In this document: piece after piece, positions 17,435 to 26,879 of the stretch
Position numbering within the stretch: the stretch's first letter is position 1
Layout: every line of letters begins with the position of its first letter
Origin: JAQVEM01 sp964603595
GTDB taxonomy: Bacteria; Actinomycetota; Humimicrobiia; Humimicrobiales; Humimicrobiaceae
Direction of reading: 5' to 3'
NCBI GenBank assembly: GCA_964603595.1
Contig: CAZRVN010000001.1
Coordinates: 1 to 64,000 of the forward strand
DNA length: 64,000 nt
Position numbers and translations under genes: made by a program
The notes under the pieces: generated by a model
The model's database searches: none
What the model saw: only the letters and a program-made list of their open reading frames with translations
What the model was told of the DNA's origin: nothing

Positions 17435-17490
17435 AACTATATATAGTAATAAAATCCAATAAAAAACCTCTGGATTATCTATATATAGTT
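17435..17490. repeat. Large nested inverted repeat between xseB and the dcw promoter
   Basis: Two perfect 12-bp arms, AACTATATATAG (17435-17446) and CTATATATAGTT (17479-17490), enclose a second 6-bp inverted repeat AATCCA/TGGATT. As RNA this folds into one long hairpin with an internal loop. No T tract of note follows, so it is a weak terminator candidate for xseAB; it could also extrude as a cruciform at the border of the division cluster. Confidence 0.55.
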
Positions 17491-17558
17491 ATATATTATT
17501 ATTAAATAAATCCTAAATTAAATAATCATAAATAGATTTACATTTATTTAAATAATAG

Positions 17559-17614
17559 TTTACAAATTAATGCTAGTGTGGTATCTTATTGATGTGATGT
17601 GGAGGAAAGTGGAG
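17559..17614 (+). promoter_or_regulatory. dcw operon promoter with MraZ box
   Basis: TTTACA (17559-17564), a 17-bp spacer and TATCTT (17582-17587) form a sigma-A promoter. Directly downstream are two direct repeats GTGGAG at 17599-17604 and 17609-17614, exactly 10 bp apart. MraZ is known to bind 10-bp-spaced GTGG-type direct repeats ahead of its own gene, so this is very likely the autoregulatory site of the dcw cluster. Repeats follow the -10 box, fitting repression. Confidence 0.72.
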
Positions 17615-17660
17615 GAAAATGTTGTGAACTCCCTTTAATTATTGAGATAGTGGGGTAGAA

Positions 17661-18095
17661 GTGTTTTTAGGTGAATATTACAGAACAATAGATAAAAAAG
17701 GAAGAATCTTTATCCCAGCAAAATTTAGAGAAGATTTAATAAAAGGTGTTGTTATATCAAAGGGATTTGATGAGAAGTGCCTTTTTTTATTTTCAAAAGA
17801 AAACTGGAAACGGCTGGAAGAAAAAATAATGTCAAATAAGGTTGCTGAAAGAAGCATCCAGAGCTTTTCCAGGTGGTTTTTCTCTTCGGCCAGCGAGGAA
17901 GCAATAGATCAGCAGGGTAGAACCAGGATTCCCCAGACTTTAATAAAGTATGCAGGGCTTGAAAAAGAAATTGTTATGGTAGGTGTTTCAGATAGAGCAG
18001 AAATATGGTCCAGTGAAAAATGGAAGAAATATTACAATAAGCAAGATGCTCAATTTATGGGAGATAAGAATGCTTTTGAACAATTGCGATTTTAA
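17661..18095 (+). CDS. mraZ: Transcriptional regulator MraZ
   Basis: The 144-residue protein has two tandem AbrB-like swapped-hairpin halves, each with the DKKGRIFIPAKFR-type signature (residues about 11-23, and DQQGRTRIPQTL at about 89-100). MraZ forms rings that bind direct repeats ahead of the dcw operon and repress it. GTG at 17661 is the start. It is first in the operon and is followed by rsmH, the universal order. Two matching repeats are found at 17599-17614. Confidence 0.96.
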   Translation: MFLGEYYRTIDKKGRIFIPAKFREDLIKGVVISKGFDEKCLFLFSKENWKRLEEKIMSNKVAERSIQSFSRWFFSSASEEAIDQQGRTRIPQTLIKYAGLEKEIVMVGVSDRAEIWSSEKWKKYYNKQDAQFMGDKNAFEQLRF

Positions 18096-18120
18096 AAAAA
18101 TTTTATAAAGAGTGTTGTAA

Positions 18121-19065
18121 ATGGATTTAGGAGAATTCCATAAACCGGTTCTTCTGAAGGAGGTTTTATATTATTTAAACTTAAAGCAAAGCGACATTAT
18201 TTTTGACGGGACACTTGGCGGTGCTGGTCATACTGTAGAAATTATTAAAGTCATTGCCCCCACAGGCAAAGTAATTGGAGTTGATCTTCATAGCCAGGCT
18301 ATAAGCACCGCCGCCAAAAAATTAAAAGATTTTTCAGATAGAGTAAATTTAATAAAAGGTAACTTTGCGGATATTAAAGAAATTTTGAAAAAATTAAATA
18401 TAAGAGATGTTGATGGCATACTGCTTGATCTGGGATTATCCTCTTTTCTGATTGAAGAATCAAAAAGAGGGTTTAGCTATCTTAAGGATGAGAAGTTAGA
18501 TATGAGATTTGATGATAAGAACAAAATAAATGCTTTTGATGTGGTAAATAAGTATTCCAGGGAAAAATTGACAGAGATATTTTATAAATATGGCGAAGAA
18601 CGGTGGTCTAAGTTGATTGCCAGAAATATAGTAAATTACAGGAAGGAAAGAGATATAAAAACAACAGGGGAGCTTGTGGATATTATAAAAAGTTCAATAC
18701 CATATAAGTTCAGGCACAGCAGAAGGGGCCATCCTGCAAAAAGGGTGTTCCAGGCAGTAAGGATAGAGGTAAACAGGGAACTGGATAACTTAAAGAAAGC
18801 AATTGAAGATGGTTTTAAGGTGCTAAAGAGCGGGGGAAGGATGGTTATAATATCATATCATTCGCTTGAGGACAGATTGGTAAAAAGAAAATTTTTAGAT
18901 TATGAGGGTGCTTTTAACTATCCTCCTGATTTTCCGGTGTATGAAAGTGACAGGGAGAAAAAAGCCAGGATAATCACCAGGAAAGCAGTAAAAGCATCAC
19001 CCGGGGAAATAAGCTTGAACCCCCGTTCCAAAAGCGCAAGGTTGAGAGTTCTGGAGAAGCTGTAA
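18121..19065 (+). CDS. rsmH: 16S rRNA (cytosine1402-N4)-methyltransferase
   Basis: The 314-residue enzyme shows the RsmH/MraW blocks: HKPVLLKEVLYYLN at the start, the SAM site DGTLGGAGHT (about 30-39), LLDLGLSSFLIEE, RGFSYLKDEKLDMRFD, and the C-terminal SYHSLEDRLVKRKF. It methylates C1402 of 16S rRNA in the decoding centre. It follows mraZ after 25 bp in the dcw operon and has the usual length. Confidence 0.97.
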   Translation: MDLGEFHKPVLLKEVLYYLNLKQSDIIFDGTLGGAGHTVEIIKVIAPTGKVIGVDLHSQAISTAAKKLKDFSDRVNLIKGNFADIKEILKKLNIRDVDGILLDLGLSSFLIEESKRGFSYLKDEKLDMRFDDKNKINAFDVVNKYSREKLTEIFYKYGEERWSKLIARNIVNYRKERDIKTTGELVDIIKSSIPYKFRHSRRGHPAKRVFQAVRIEVNRELDNLKKAIEDGFKVLKSGGRMVIISYHSLEDRLVKRKFLDYEGAFNYPPDFPVYESDREKKARIITRKAVKASPGEISLNPRSKSARLRVLEKL

Positions 19066-19111
19066 ATTTATATTTTTGTTTGTAATTAATATGTAGAGGG
19101 TAATTATAAAA

Positions 19112-19648
19112 ATGAACGTAAGATTTGCAGAAAAGGAAGAAATATATAAAAGAAGGGCACGCCCTCTCTTGTATCTGGTTAAGGCAGGCGACAACAGGGG
19201 CACCGGGGAGGATGTAGTATATAGAGAGAGTGGCCTGTTCTATATATTTGTGATTGCCATAATTTTTGCATGCCTCGGAGTTCTATTGAATATCGGTTTG
19301 AAAGTACAGAACATAGATTATCAGAAGGAAGTGTATGAAATTAATGAGATGATTTCATTGGAGAACGAGAGGAATGACCGTCTGCAGCTGGAGATAGCAG
19401 AACTGAAGTCACCTGAAAGAATTATTGAAATTGCAGAAAATGATTTAGATATGGATATTGCTGATGATTCTAAGGTAGTTAAGATTTCAAGCAGCGGTCT
19501 TGAAAATAATGAGAAGATATATAACTACATGGCTAAAAGCGAGAGCAGGGTTACCGGAAATTACGATAGTTTCCTGGGGACTATTTACTATGTTCAGGAT
19601 ATAGTACTGGTAGTATCTGAAGGAGTATTAACATTTTTTATTCCCTGA
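19112..19648 (+). CDS. ftsL: FtsL-like septum formation protein
   Basis: The 178-residue bitopic protein has a basic cytoplasmic N terminus (about 1-45), one transmembrane helix (about 46-68) and an extracellular coiled coil with the segment LENERNDRLQLEIAELKSP typical of FtsL/DivIC. The position between rsmH and the penicillin-binding protein gene fixes the assignment, since sequence similarity in this family is low. It should join FtsQ and a DivIC-like protein in the divisome. The C-terminal 60 residues beyond the coiled coil are longer than in most FtsL proteins. Confidence 0.82.
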   Translation: MNVRFAEKEEIYKRRARPLLYLVKAGDNRGTGEDVVYRESGLFYIFVIAIIFACLGVLLNIGLKVQNIDYQKEVYEINEMISLENERNDRLQLEIAELKSPERIIEIAENDLDMDIADDSKVVKISSSGLENNEKIYNYMAKSESRVTGNYDSFLGTIYYVQDIVLVVSEGVLTFFIP

Positions 19649-19667
19649 TTAATATGTTAGCATAAAA

Positions 19668-21371
19668 ATGCTTAAAAATAATAATAACAAGAAGATAAAC
19701 AGGAGAAGAATATATATCCTGTTTATTTTATTTTTGATGGCTTTTTCGGTAATAATATACAGACTGGTTTCTATTCAGTACCTGAATGCTTCCGAATACG
19801 AAAGCTACGCAGAATTTCAGCATACAGGCCAGTTTACCCTGAATGCAAAAAGGGGAGAAATACTGGATAGAAACGGCGTTGAACTGGCGATAAGCTTGAA
19901 TGAAAGAACTGTCTACGCAAACCCTAAAGAAGTTATTGATTCAACCTACCAGGCAGAAGTTATAGCGGAGATACTGGGACTGGATGAAGAAAAAATAAAA
20001 GAAAAACTGGATAATAAAAATCTTGGTTTCGTTTATATACAGAGAAAAATTTCTGCGGAAAAAGCTGAAAAGATTGCAGAATACAATCTTCCCGGTATAT
20101 ATATTCAAAATGAATCTAAGAGATATTACCCTTTAAACGACATTGCTGCTTCAATAATAGGATTTACTGGTGTAGATGGCAATGGTCTTTCAGGAATTGA
20201 GCTGCAGTATGAAAAAGTGCTGAGGGGCATTGACATAACGGTGACTGCGGAGAAAGATGTTTTCGGGAATATAATTCCTATAGGAGACAATGATTATAAA
20301 GAGCCAATTAACGGCAAGGACGTGACTCTTACAATTGATTCGCAGATACAGTATATGGTCCAGCAAAAACTGGAGGAAATAGTATCAGAATATAATGCTA
20401 TCCAAGCAGTTTCTATAGTAATGAATCCTGAAAATGGTGAGATTTATGCAATGGCTTCTTATCCTGGTTTTGATTTGAATAACTATGAGGAAGCTGACCC
20501 GGAACTTTATAAGATACAGGGAATATCTTTTAATTATGAACCGGGGTCAACATTTAAGATAATTAATGTGTCCACAGCGCTTGAGAATAATACAGTAGGC
20601 AGGTATCAACTGTTTAACCTGGCTCCTTCAATAAAGGTTGGCGATAGAGTAATCAAGGAGATATTTAGGACATATAACATAGATTATACTACTGAAGAAA
20701 TAATAAAATATTCCAGTAATATTGGTGCAGTAACTATTGCTCTGAGTATGGGTGAAAAAAAATTCTGGGAAGGTATTAAGGAATTTGGATTTGGCGAGCA
20801 GACAGGAGTAGGGCTGCCGGGTGAAGAAAAAGGAATTTTTCATGATTATAAAACATGGCCTGCATCAACAATAGGAGCTCTGGCAATAGGCCAGAGTATT
20901 TCGGTAACTCCTCTACAGCTCCTGCGTGCTGTTTGTGCTGTCGCTAATGGCGGCTACCTTGTTACTCCTACTATTGTAAAGGAGATAGAATTATTGGAAA
21001 ATGAACAAGATGATATACAGTCGGAAGAAAGAAAAAGGATTATCATTCAGGAGACCGCAGATGCAGTTAAAGATATGATGCTTGCTGTAGTTGAAGGGGG
21101 GACTGGAACCAGGGCCCAGGTAGAAGGAGTAGAAGTGTGCGGAAAGACCGGAACAGCTGAAAAAGCAAATAGAAGTGGAGCTGGATATGATGAGGGAAGA
21201 CAGATAACTTCTTTTATTGGTTTTGCCCCTTATGAAGAACCGAAGGTAGCCGTAATTGTTGTGGTTGACGAGCCGCAGGGTGGAGAAAATGAAATCTGGG
21301 GAGGAACTGTAGCTGCCCCTGCTTTTAGTGATATAGTAGATTTTTCTTTGAATAGATTAAAGATATATTAA
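19668..21371 (+). CDS. ftsI: Septal class B penicillin-binding protein (FtsI type)
   Basis: The 567-residue protein has an N-terminal transmembrane helix (about 14-33), the PBP dimerisation domain with the R-GEILDRNG motif (about 60-68), and a transpeptidase domain. Active-site motifs are STFK with catalytic S294, SSN in KYSSNIGA, and KTGT at K493. It cross-links septal peptidoglycan with the glycosyltransferase FtsW encoded downstream. There is no C-terminal PASTA domain, unlike SpoVD or many Gram-positive homologues. The gene starts 20 bp after ftsL. Confidence 0.93.
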   Translation: MLKNNNNKKINRRRIYILFILFLMAFSVIIYRLVSIQYLNASEYESYAEFQHTGQFTLNAKRGEILDRNGVELAISLNERTVYANPKEVIDSTYQAEVIAEILGLDEEKIKEKLDNKNLGFVYIQRKISAEKAEKIAEYNLPGIYIQNESKRYYPLNDIAASIIGFTGVDGNGLSGIELQYEKVLRGIDITVTAEKDVFGNIIPIGDNDYKEPINGKDVTLTIDSQIQYMVQQKLEEIVSEYNAIQAVSIVMNPENGEIYAMASYPGFDLNNYEEADPELYKIQGISFNYEPGSTFKIINVSTALENNTVGRYQLFNLAPSIKVGDRVIKEIFRTYNIDYTTEEIIKYSSNIGAVTIALSMGEKKFWEGIKEFGFGEQTGVGLPGEEKGIFHDYKTWPASTIGALAIGQSISVTPLQLLRAVCAVANGGYLVTPTIVKEIELLENEQDDIQSEERKRIIIQETADAVKDMMLAVVEGGTGTRAQVEGVEVCGKTGTAEKANRSGAGYDEGRQITSFIGFAPYEEPKVAVIVVVDEPQGGENEIWGGTVAAPAFSDIVDFSLNRLKIY

Positions 21372-21471
21372 GTTATTTAGACCTGGAGATAAGGATAAGT
21401 ATATGTTTGGAATGGTCCGAAAAATTGAGGGGCTACGTAAATAGTATTTATATATAAAATTACTAAAAAAA

Positions 21472-22956
21472 ATGAAGTTACAGGATTTATTAAAAGGTGT
21501 AAATTATAAAGAAATTTATGGAAATTCTGAAATTGAATTGAAAAATATTTCCATAAACTCAAGGAATGTAAAGGAAGGAGGCCTTTTTGTTGCTGTTAAG
21601 GGATTTAAGTTTGATGGGCATGATTTTATAAAAGAAGCAGTTTCTTCGGGAGCTTCTTTGCTGATAGTTCAGAAGAAGGCAAATATCCCTTCAGCTATTA
21701 CCCAGGTTATAGTTGATGATACCAGAAAAGCATTACCGGTTTTAAGCAGAAATTTTTATAAAGACCCTACCAGATCGTTTGAGCTTATCGGAGTCACTGG
21801 TACCAACGGTAAAACAACTACCTGCTATCTGATAGATTCTATTTTAAAAAGTGCGGGTAAAAAAACTTCGCTCATAACAACTGTTGAATCATTTCTTGAC
21901 GATAGGAAAGTTTATTTTGACCGCACTACGCCTGAATCTGCCGACCTTAATGATTTCTTTAGCAAAAGCAGGGATAAAAAAGTTGACTACGCATGCATGG
22001 AAGTATCTTCACATTCAATTGATTTGCACAGGATAGATTTTCTCAAGTTTAATTATCTTGTGTTTACCAATCTTTCACAGGATCATCTGGATTACCACAA
22101 AGATATGGAAAGTTATTTTTATGCAAAGAAAAAGTTATTTTTAAGGGAGAAAAGAAATATTTATTATGGTGAAAAAGCAGTAATAAATATTGATGATAGT
22201 TACGGTAAAGATATTTATAAAACTACTGATTTAGATAAGATATCTTATTCACTTGAACCGGGCAGGGCAGATATATGGCCTACAAATATAAAAAATTCTG
22301 TTTCGGGAATTAAAATGACTGTAAATACTTCAAGTGGATTAAGGTTTGATGTCTCTTCTTCCCTGTGCGGCTACTTTAATATATACAATATCCTGGCAGC
22401 TGCAGGCGTATGTATTGATATGGGTGTGGAGAAAAGTTACATAAAAGAAGGAATTAGCTCTATGAGCGGAGTGAAAGGCAGGTTTGAAAAGATTTATTGC
22501 GGTGGTAAATTTACGGTAATTATAGATTATGCCCACACACCTGACGGTATTAAGAATGCACTTGAGACTGCCAGGAAGATATTGCCGCCGGGAGGGAAAG
22601 TAGTATCTGTTTTCGGGTGTGGCGGTGACCGGGATAGAGGAAAGAGAAGAGCAATGGGACAAATTTCAGGCAGGTATGCTGATTATACAATTATAACTTC
22701 TGATAACCCCAGGTCAGAGAAGCCGCTTTCCATAATAAATATGATAGAGGAAGGGATTAAAGATAATGGCGCTGGTAAATATACAAATGAAGTTGACAGG
22801 AAGAAAGCGATATTTAAAGCGCTTGAAATGGCAGCAGAAAATGATGTTGTTATAATAGCAGGTAAAGGTCATGAGAGTTATCAGGAGTTTAAGAATTATA
22901 AGATACCGTTTTGTGATTGGGAAGTAGTTAAGGAATGGGTTGAGAAGAAAAAATGA
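21472..22956 (+). CDS. murE: UDP-N-acetylmuramoyl-tripeptide synthetase MurE, meso-diaminopimelate type
   Basis: The 494-residue Mur ligase has the ATP site GVTGTNGKTTT (about 104-114), the central-domain segment MEVSSHSIDLHR and the C-terminal segment FGCGGDRDRGKR. The motif DNPR in TSDNPRSEKPLSII is the one that recognises meso-diaminopimelate in MurE; lysine enzymes differ there. So the peptidoglycan is predicted to be of the meso-DAP type. It overlaps murF by 4 bp. About 100 bp without genes precede it within the operon. Confidence 0.96.
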   Translation: MKLQDLLKGVNYKEIYGNSEIELKNISINSRNVKEGGLFVAVKGFKFDGHDFIKEAVSSGASLLIVQKKANIPSAITQVIVDDTRKALPVLSRNFYKDPTRSFELIGVTGTNGKTTTCYLIDSILKSAGKKTSLITTVESFLDDRKVYFDRTTPESADLNDFFSKSRDKKVDYACMEVSSHSIDLHRIDFLKFNYLVFTNLSQDHLDYHKDMESYFYAKKKLFLREKRNIYYGEKAVINIDDSYGKDIYKTTDLDKISYSLEPGRADIWPTNIKNSVSGIKMTVNTSSGLRFDVSSSLCGYFNIYNILAAAGVCIDMGVEKSYIKEGISSMSGVKGRFEKIYCGGKFTVIIDYAHTPDGIKNALETARKILPPGGKVVSVFGCGGDRDRGKRRAMGQISGRYADYTIITSDNPRSEKPLSIINMIEEGIKDNGAGKYTNEVDRKKAIFKALEMAAENDVVIIAGKGHESYQEFKNYKIPFCDWEVVKEWVEKKK

Positions 22957-24383
22957 AAGAGAAAATAAAGAGTAAAAAAATATTAGCCTGGACCGGGTGC
23001 AATATGGTTTCAGGAAATGAAAATGGATATATATACGATATTTCAACTGATACCAGGACTCTTAAAAAAGGAGATTTTTTTATCCCTCTTAAGGGTGAGA
23101 ATTATGATGGACATGATTTCATAGAGCAGGCACTGGCTAAAAAAGCCGGGGGATTTGTATTTGAGTCAGATTATAGTAATAATTTGAGATTATGGAATAA
23201 AAAAATAAAGGCTAACAATCTGGAAGATATTGTAATTATCAAATCAGTAGATAATTTAAAATTTTTAGAAGATATTGCCTATAATTATATAAGGGAATTC
23301 AAGCCAGCTGTTGTAGGTATTACAGGAAGTGTTGGAAAAACTACAACCAAAAATTTTCTGGTAAGTATATTAGAAATAAAAAATAAAGTTGAATTTACTC
23401 CCAGAAACTATAACACTGAAATTGGCGTTTCAAAATCAATTCTGGAGATTGACAGAGGAACAGAATTTTTTATTGCTGAAATGGGAATGAGAGGAAGGGG
23501 CCAGATAAAAACACTTGCAGATATGTGTAATTTGAATCTGGGGGCTATAACTGGTATTAGTGAGTCACATCTGGCTTTTTTTGAAGGTCTGGAAGAGATA
23601 GCACTGGCGAAGGCAGAAATGGCAGAAATTATTTCAGGTAACAGGGGGGTGTTATTTTTAAACAATGATGATGAATACAGTAATTTAATAGAAAAAAAAG
23701 TTAATTGCAGAGTTATAAGATTCGGAAGGGATAATGATATTGAATTTAATTTTATAGAAAAAGAAATGGATGACCTGGGAAGATTCACATTTAGTTTGCT
23801 TAGAGGAGGAGGCCATGTTGCAGACATAAAATTAAATATCCCGGGCTACCATAATTTATATAATGCGTGCTGTGCAGCAGCAGTTGCCCTATATCTGGGG
23901 ACGAGTGCCAGGGAGGTTAAAGAAGGAATTGAAGAAGCAGTTATTGAAAAGTCCAGGATGGAGGTTATAAAAAAGAAAGGCAGGATAATAATAGACGATT
24001 GCTACAATTCAAGCCCCCTTTCTGTAAAAAAAGCTGTTGATACGCTGGTTCTGGTTTCAAAAAAAAAGAATATGAGAAGCGTGGCTATACTTGGAGATAT
24101 GCTGGAACTGGGAAGGAAATCATCAGAGCTGCACAGGGAAGTTGGCAGATATTTATTTGACAGGAAAGTTGATATATTAATAGCTGTGGGTGACTCTGCC
24201 AGGGATATATATGATGGATATAGAAGTAACGGGAGTCTTAATGAATTTAGTGACCGGTCTTATTATTTTTCAGATAAAAAACAATTGAGTAAAAAAATAG
24301 GCAACTTACTTAAAGATGGAGATTTAATTCTTATAAAAGGTTCAAGGGCAAAGAAAATGGAGGATATTACTAAATTAATATAG
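22953..24383 (+). CDS. murF: UDP-N-acetylmuramoyl-tripeptide-D-alanyl-D-alanine ligase
   Basis: The 476-residue protein shows MurF blocks: STDTRTLKKGDFFIPLKGENYDGHDF at the N terminus (nucleotide-sugar binding), the ATP site GITGSVGKTTTKNF (about 121-134), AEMGMRGRGQI and the C-terminal DCYNSSPLSVKKA and LGDMLELG. It adds D-Ala-D-Ala to the stem peptide, the last cytoplasmic step of the UDP precursor. It is coupled to murE by an ATGA overlap. Confidence 0.96.
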   Translation: MKEKIKSKKILAWTGCNMVSGNENGYIYDISTDTRTLKKGDFFIPLKGENYDGHDFIEQALAKKAGGFVFESDYSNNLRLWNKKIKANNLEDIVIIKSVDNLKFLEDIAYNYIREFKPAVVGITGSVGKTTTKNFLVSILEIKNKVEFTPRNYNTEIGVSKSILEIDRGTEFFIAEMGMRGRGQIKTLADMCNLNLGAITGISESHLAFFEGLEEIALAKAEMAEIISGNRGVLFLNNDDEYSNLIEKKVNCRVIRFGRDNDIEFNFIEKEMDDLGRFTFSLLRGGGHVADIKLNIPGYHNLYNACCAAAVALYLGTSAREVKEGIEEAVIEKSRMEVIKKKGRIIIDDCYNSSPLSVKKAVDTLVLVSKKKNMRSVAILGDMLELGRKSSELHREVGRYLFDRKVDILIAVGDSARDIYDGYRSNGSLNEFSDRSYYFSDKKQLSKKIGNLLKDGDLILIKGSRAKKMEDITKLI

Positions 24384-24397
24384 ATAGGAAATAACAT

Positions 24398-25411
24398 ATG
24401 ACCTGGATATTTTTATCAATAATAATCGGGGGCTTGGTGTCGCTTCTGGTAACGCCTCTTTTTATAAAATTTCAAAAGAATAAAAGAATCGGAGAGAAAA
24501 TCCGGATAGACGGACCAAAGACACACTCTGCTAAATCAGGGACTCCAACTATGGGAGGTCTTATATTTGTTATAGCTTCGGTGGTTGCATTTTCTGTTGT
24601 TACCCTGATTAAGTACTACAGGTATGATGTTTACAGTATCGAGGGAATATTTGTAATTTCAATATTACTGTTGTGCAGCTTTATAGGATTTATTGATGAC
24701 TATATGGCGCTTAAAATGCAGAGATCTCTTGGTTTAAGATGGTGGGTAAAAATTTTCCTTCTTTCAATAGTATGTTTGTATTTCATATTGTTTTCAAAAT
24801 ACTTGCTTAACACCGGTACCTATATAAATATACCTTTTACTTCCATGCAGGTAGAGCTGGGAAACTGGTATTATATAATTGTGGTGCTTATTATTATAAG
24901 TACCACCAATGCAGTCAATTTGACTGACGGTCTTGACGGTCTTGCCGCAGGGACTTCATCAATAGTCCTGGCTGCGTTCAGCTTTATTGCATTCCTGGAA
25001 TGGTCAGTGCTTCATGTCCCTTATGGAGTTGATGTTGCAGTAGTAAGCGGCGGGACACTTGCTGCGTGTATAGGATTTTTATGGTGGAATACGACCCCGG
25101 CTGAAATTTTTATGGGGGATACCGGAGCTTTTGGCCTGGGAGGACTTATAGCAGCAGTTGCCATAATTCTAAAACAGGAAATTTTATTAATTATAATCGG
25201 AGGCCTTTTTGTAATTGAAGCATTGTCAGTAATAATCCAGGTTTTATGGTTCAAGATTCGTAAAAGAAGGGTGTTTAAAATGGCCCCCATCCATCATCAT
25301 TTCGAGCTTTTAGGATGGCCTGAAATAAAGATTATCATAAGATTCTGGCTTGTATGCATATTATTTGCAGGAGTAGGATTTTTCATATATTATCTAAAAT
25401 TTATAGACTGA
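24398..25411 (+). CDS. mraY: Phospho-N-acetylmuramoyl-pentapeptide transferase
   Basis: The 337-residue protein has about ten transmembrane helices and the MraY signatures: GTPTMGGLIF, FIDDYMALKM, TNAVNLTDGLDGLA, FMGDTGAFGLGG and the HHHFELLGW motif. It moves phospho-MurNAc-pentapeptide to undecaprenyl phosphate to make lipid I. Its place between murF and murD follows the common order. Confidence 0.97.
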   Translation: MTWIFLSIIIGGLVSLLVTPLFIKFQKNKRIGEKIRIDGPKTHSAKSGTPTMGGLIFVIASVVAFSVVTLIKYYRYDVYSIEGIFVISILLLCSFIGFIDDYMALKMQRSLGLRWWVKIFLLSIVCLYFILFSKYLLNTGTYINIPFTSMQVELGNWYYIIVVLIIISTTNAVNLTDGLDGLAAGTSSIVLAAFSFIAFLEWSVLHVPYGVDVAVVSGGTLAACIGFLWWNTTPAEIFMGDTGAFGLGGLIAAVAIILKQEILLIIIGGLFVIEALSVIIQVLWFKIRKRRVFKMAPIHHHFELLGWPEIKIIIRFWLVCILFAGVGFFIYYLKFID

Positions 25412-25415
25412 AAAT

Positions 25416-26879
25416 ATGGAGAAAAAAATTGATTTTGTAAAAAATAAAAATTTAATGGTAATTGGTCTTGGAAAGACGGGAATTTCAGTAATAAAAAGAT
25501 TGGTGGGTTTGTGCTCGTCTATAACTGCTCTGGATAGTAATCCTGACCTGGATTTAGAAGATTTATTTAAAAAAATAAAACATAAAAACCAAAAAAGTCT
25601 TAAAATAATACTCGGTAAGGATATATCAAAATTAGATAAGAAGGAAATTATAGGGAAAATAGACCTGGTGATAACCAGTCCAGGTGTTCCCGGCAGTCTA
25701 TCTGTAGTAAAGCTTTCTGAGGAAAATAAGATTCCTGTCTGGAGTGAGCTTGAACTTGCGTGGAGATTGCTGGGCGAGGAGGAGCAAAAAAGGACTGTTG
25801 CTGTAACAGGGACAAATGGTAAAACAACAGTAGTTAAATTAATAGGGAAAATTCTTGGTGATTCCGGTAAAAACTGCGTGGTTTGCGGGAATGTGGGTCT
25901 TCCATTAATTGATACAGTAAAAATATCTGATTCATATAAAAATCTACGGGATATGTCCCTGAATAAAGATTTGATTAGAATAATAGAAGTAAGCAGTTTT
26001 CAGCTGGAAAGAATATATAAATTTAAGCCCCATATTAGTGTAATACTGAATATAACCAGCGACCACGTGGACAGGCATAAAACTTTTGAAAATTATGGCA
26101 GTCTGAAGATGAAATTATTTGTAAATCAGGATAAAAAAGACCGGGCGGTTATTAATGTAGATGACTGGTATATAAATAAAAAAATAAAGCTTATCTCCGG
26201 TAGGCAGGAACGGTTACCTGAATTTATCAAATACGGTATGGAACCAAAGAAAGATATAAATGTTTTTTACAGTGATAATTATATTTTTTACCGGATTGGT
26301 AAAAAAGAAGGGAAAATAAGCATAAAAAATTCGCTTCTTAACGGCAGTCATAATATATCAAATATAATGGCCTCGGCTGCTATCGCCCTGCTTATAGGAA
26401 TAGGTAAAAGAGATATCGAGAAAGCAGTATCAACTTTCAGGCCTCTGAGCCATAGACTTGAGTACCTGGGTTATATCAGGGGAGTAAGGTGTTTTAACGA
26501 TTCAAAGTCTACCAATCCGGATGCTACAATAGCTGCTCTCAGCGGCTTTGGAAGGGAAGTTACATTGATTCTGGGTGGCAGGGATAAGGATATGGATTTT
26601 TCTTCATTGATTAAAATTTTAAATAGAAAAATTAAAAATCTTATTTTAATAGGTGAATCCGCTTACGCAATCTATAAACAGATAACAGGGGGTACTTATA
26701 AATACAGAATATTCAGGTGCAGGACACTGGAAGAAGCGGTCAGGGCAGGTTTTAAGGTAACAGGGCCGGATGAAGTTTTGATGCTCTCCCCCGGCTGTGC
26801 CAGTATGGATATGTTTAAAGATTACAGGGACAGGGGTAATAAGTTTAAAAGTCTTGTGTTAAAAAGAAAAAGAAAATGA
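25416..26879 (+). CDS. murD: UDP-N-acetylmuramoylalanine-D-glutamate ligase
   Basis: The 487-residue enzyme has a Rossmann-like N-terminal domain (VIGLGKTGISVIKRL), the ATP site AVTGTNGKTTVVKL (about 129-142), SSFQLERIYKFKP, and the C-terminal domain with RLEYLG..NDSKSTNPDATIAAL. It adds D-Glu to UDP-MurNAc-L-Ala. The last codon overlaps the ATG of a small ORF at 26876, and the gene starts 4 bp after mraY. Confidence 0.96.
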   Translation: MEKKIDFVKNKNLMVIGLGKTGISVIKRLVGLCSSITALDSNPDLDLEDLFKKIKHKNQKSLKIILGKDISKLDKKEIIGKIDLVITSPGVPGSLSVVKLSEENKIPVWSELELAWRLLGEEEQKRTVAVTGTNGKTTVVKLIGKILGDSGKNCVVCGNVGLPLIDTVKISDSYKNLRDMSLNKDLIRIIEVSSFQLERIYKFKPHISVILNITSDHVDRHKTFENYGSLKMKLFVNQDKKDRAVINVDDWYINKKIKLISGRQERLPEFIKYGMEPKKDINVFYSDNYIFYRIGKKEGKISIKNSLLNGSHNISNIMASAAIALLIGIGKRDIEKAVSTFRPLSHRLEYLGYIRGVRCFNDSKSTNPDATIAALSGFGREVTLILGGRDKDMDFSSLIKILNRKIKNLILIGESAYAIYKQITGGTYKYRIFRCRTLEEAVRAGFKVTGPDEVLMLSPGCASMDMFKDYRDRGNKFKSLVLKRKRK

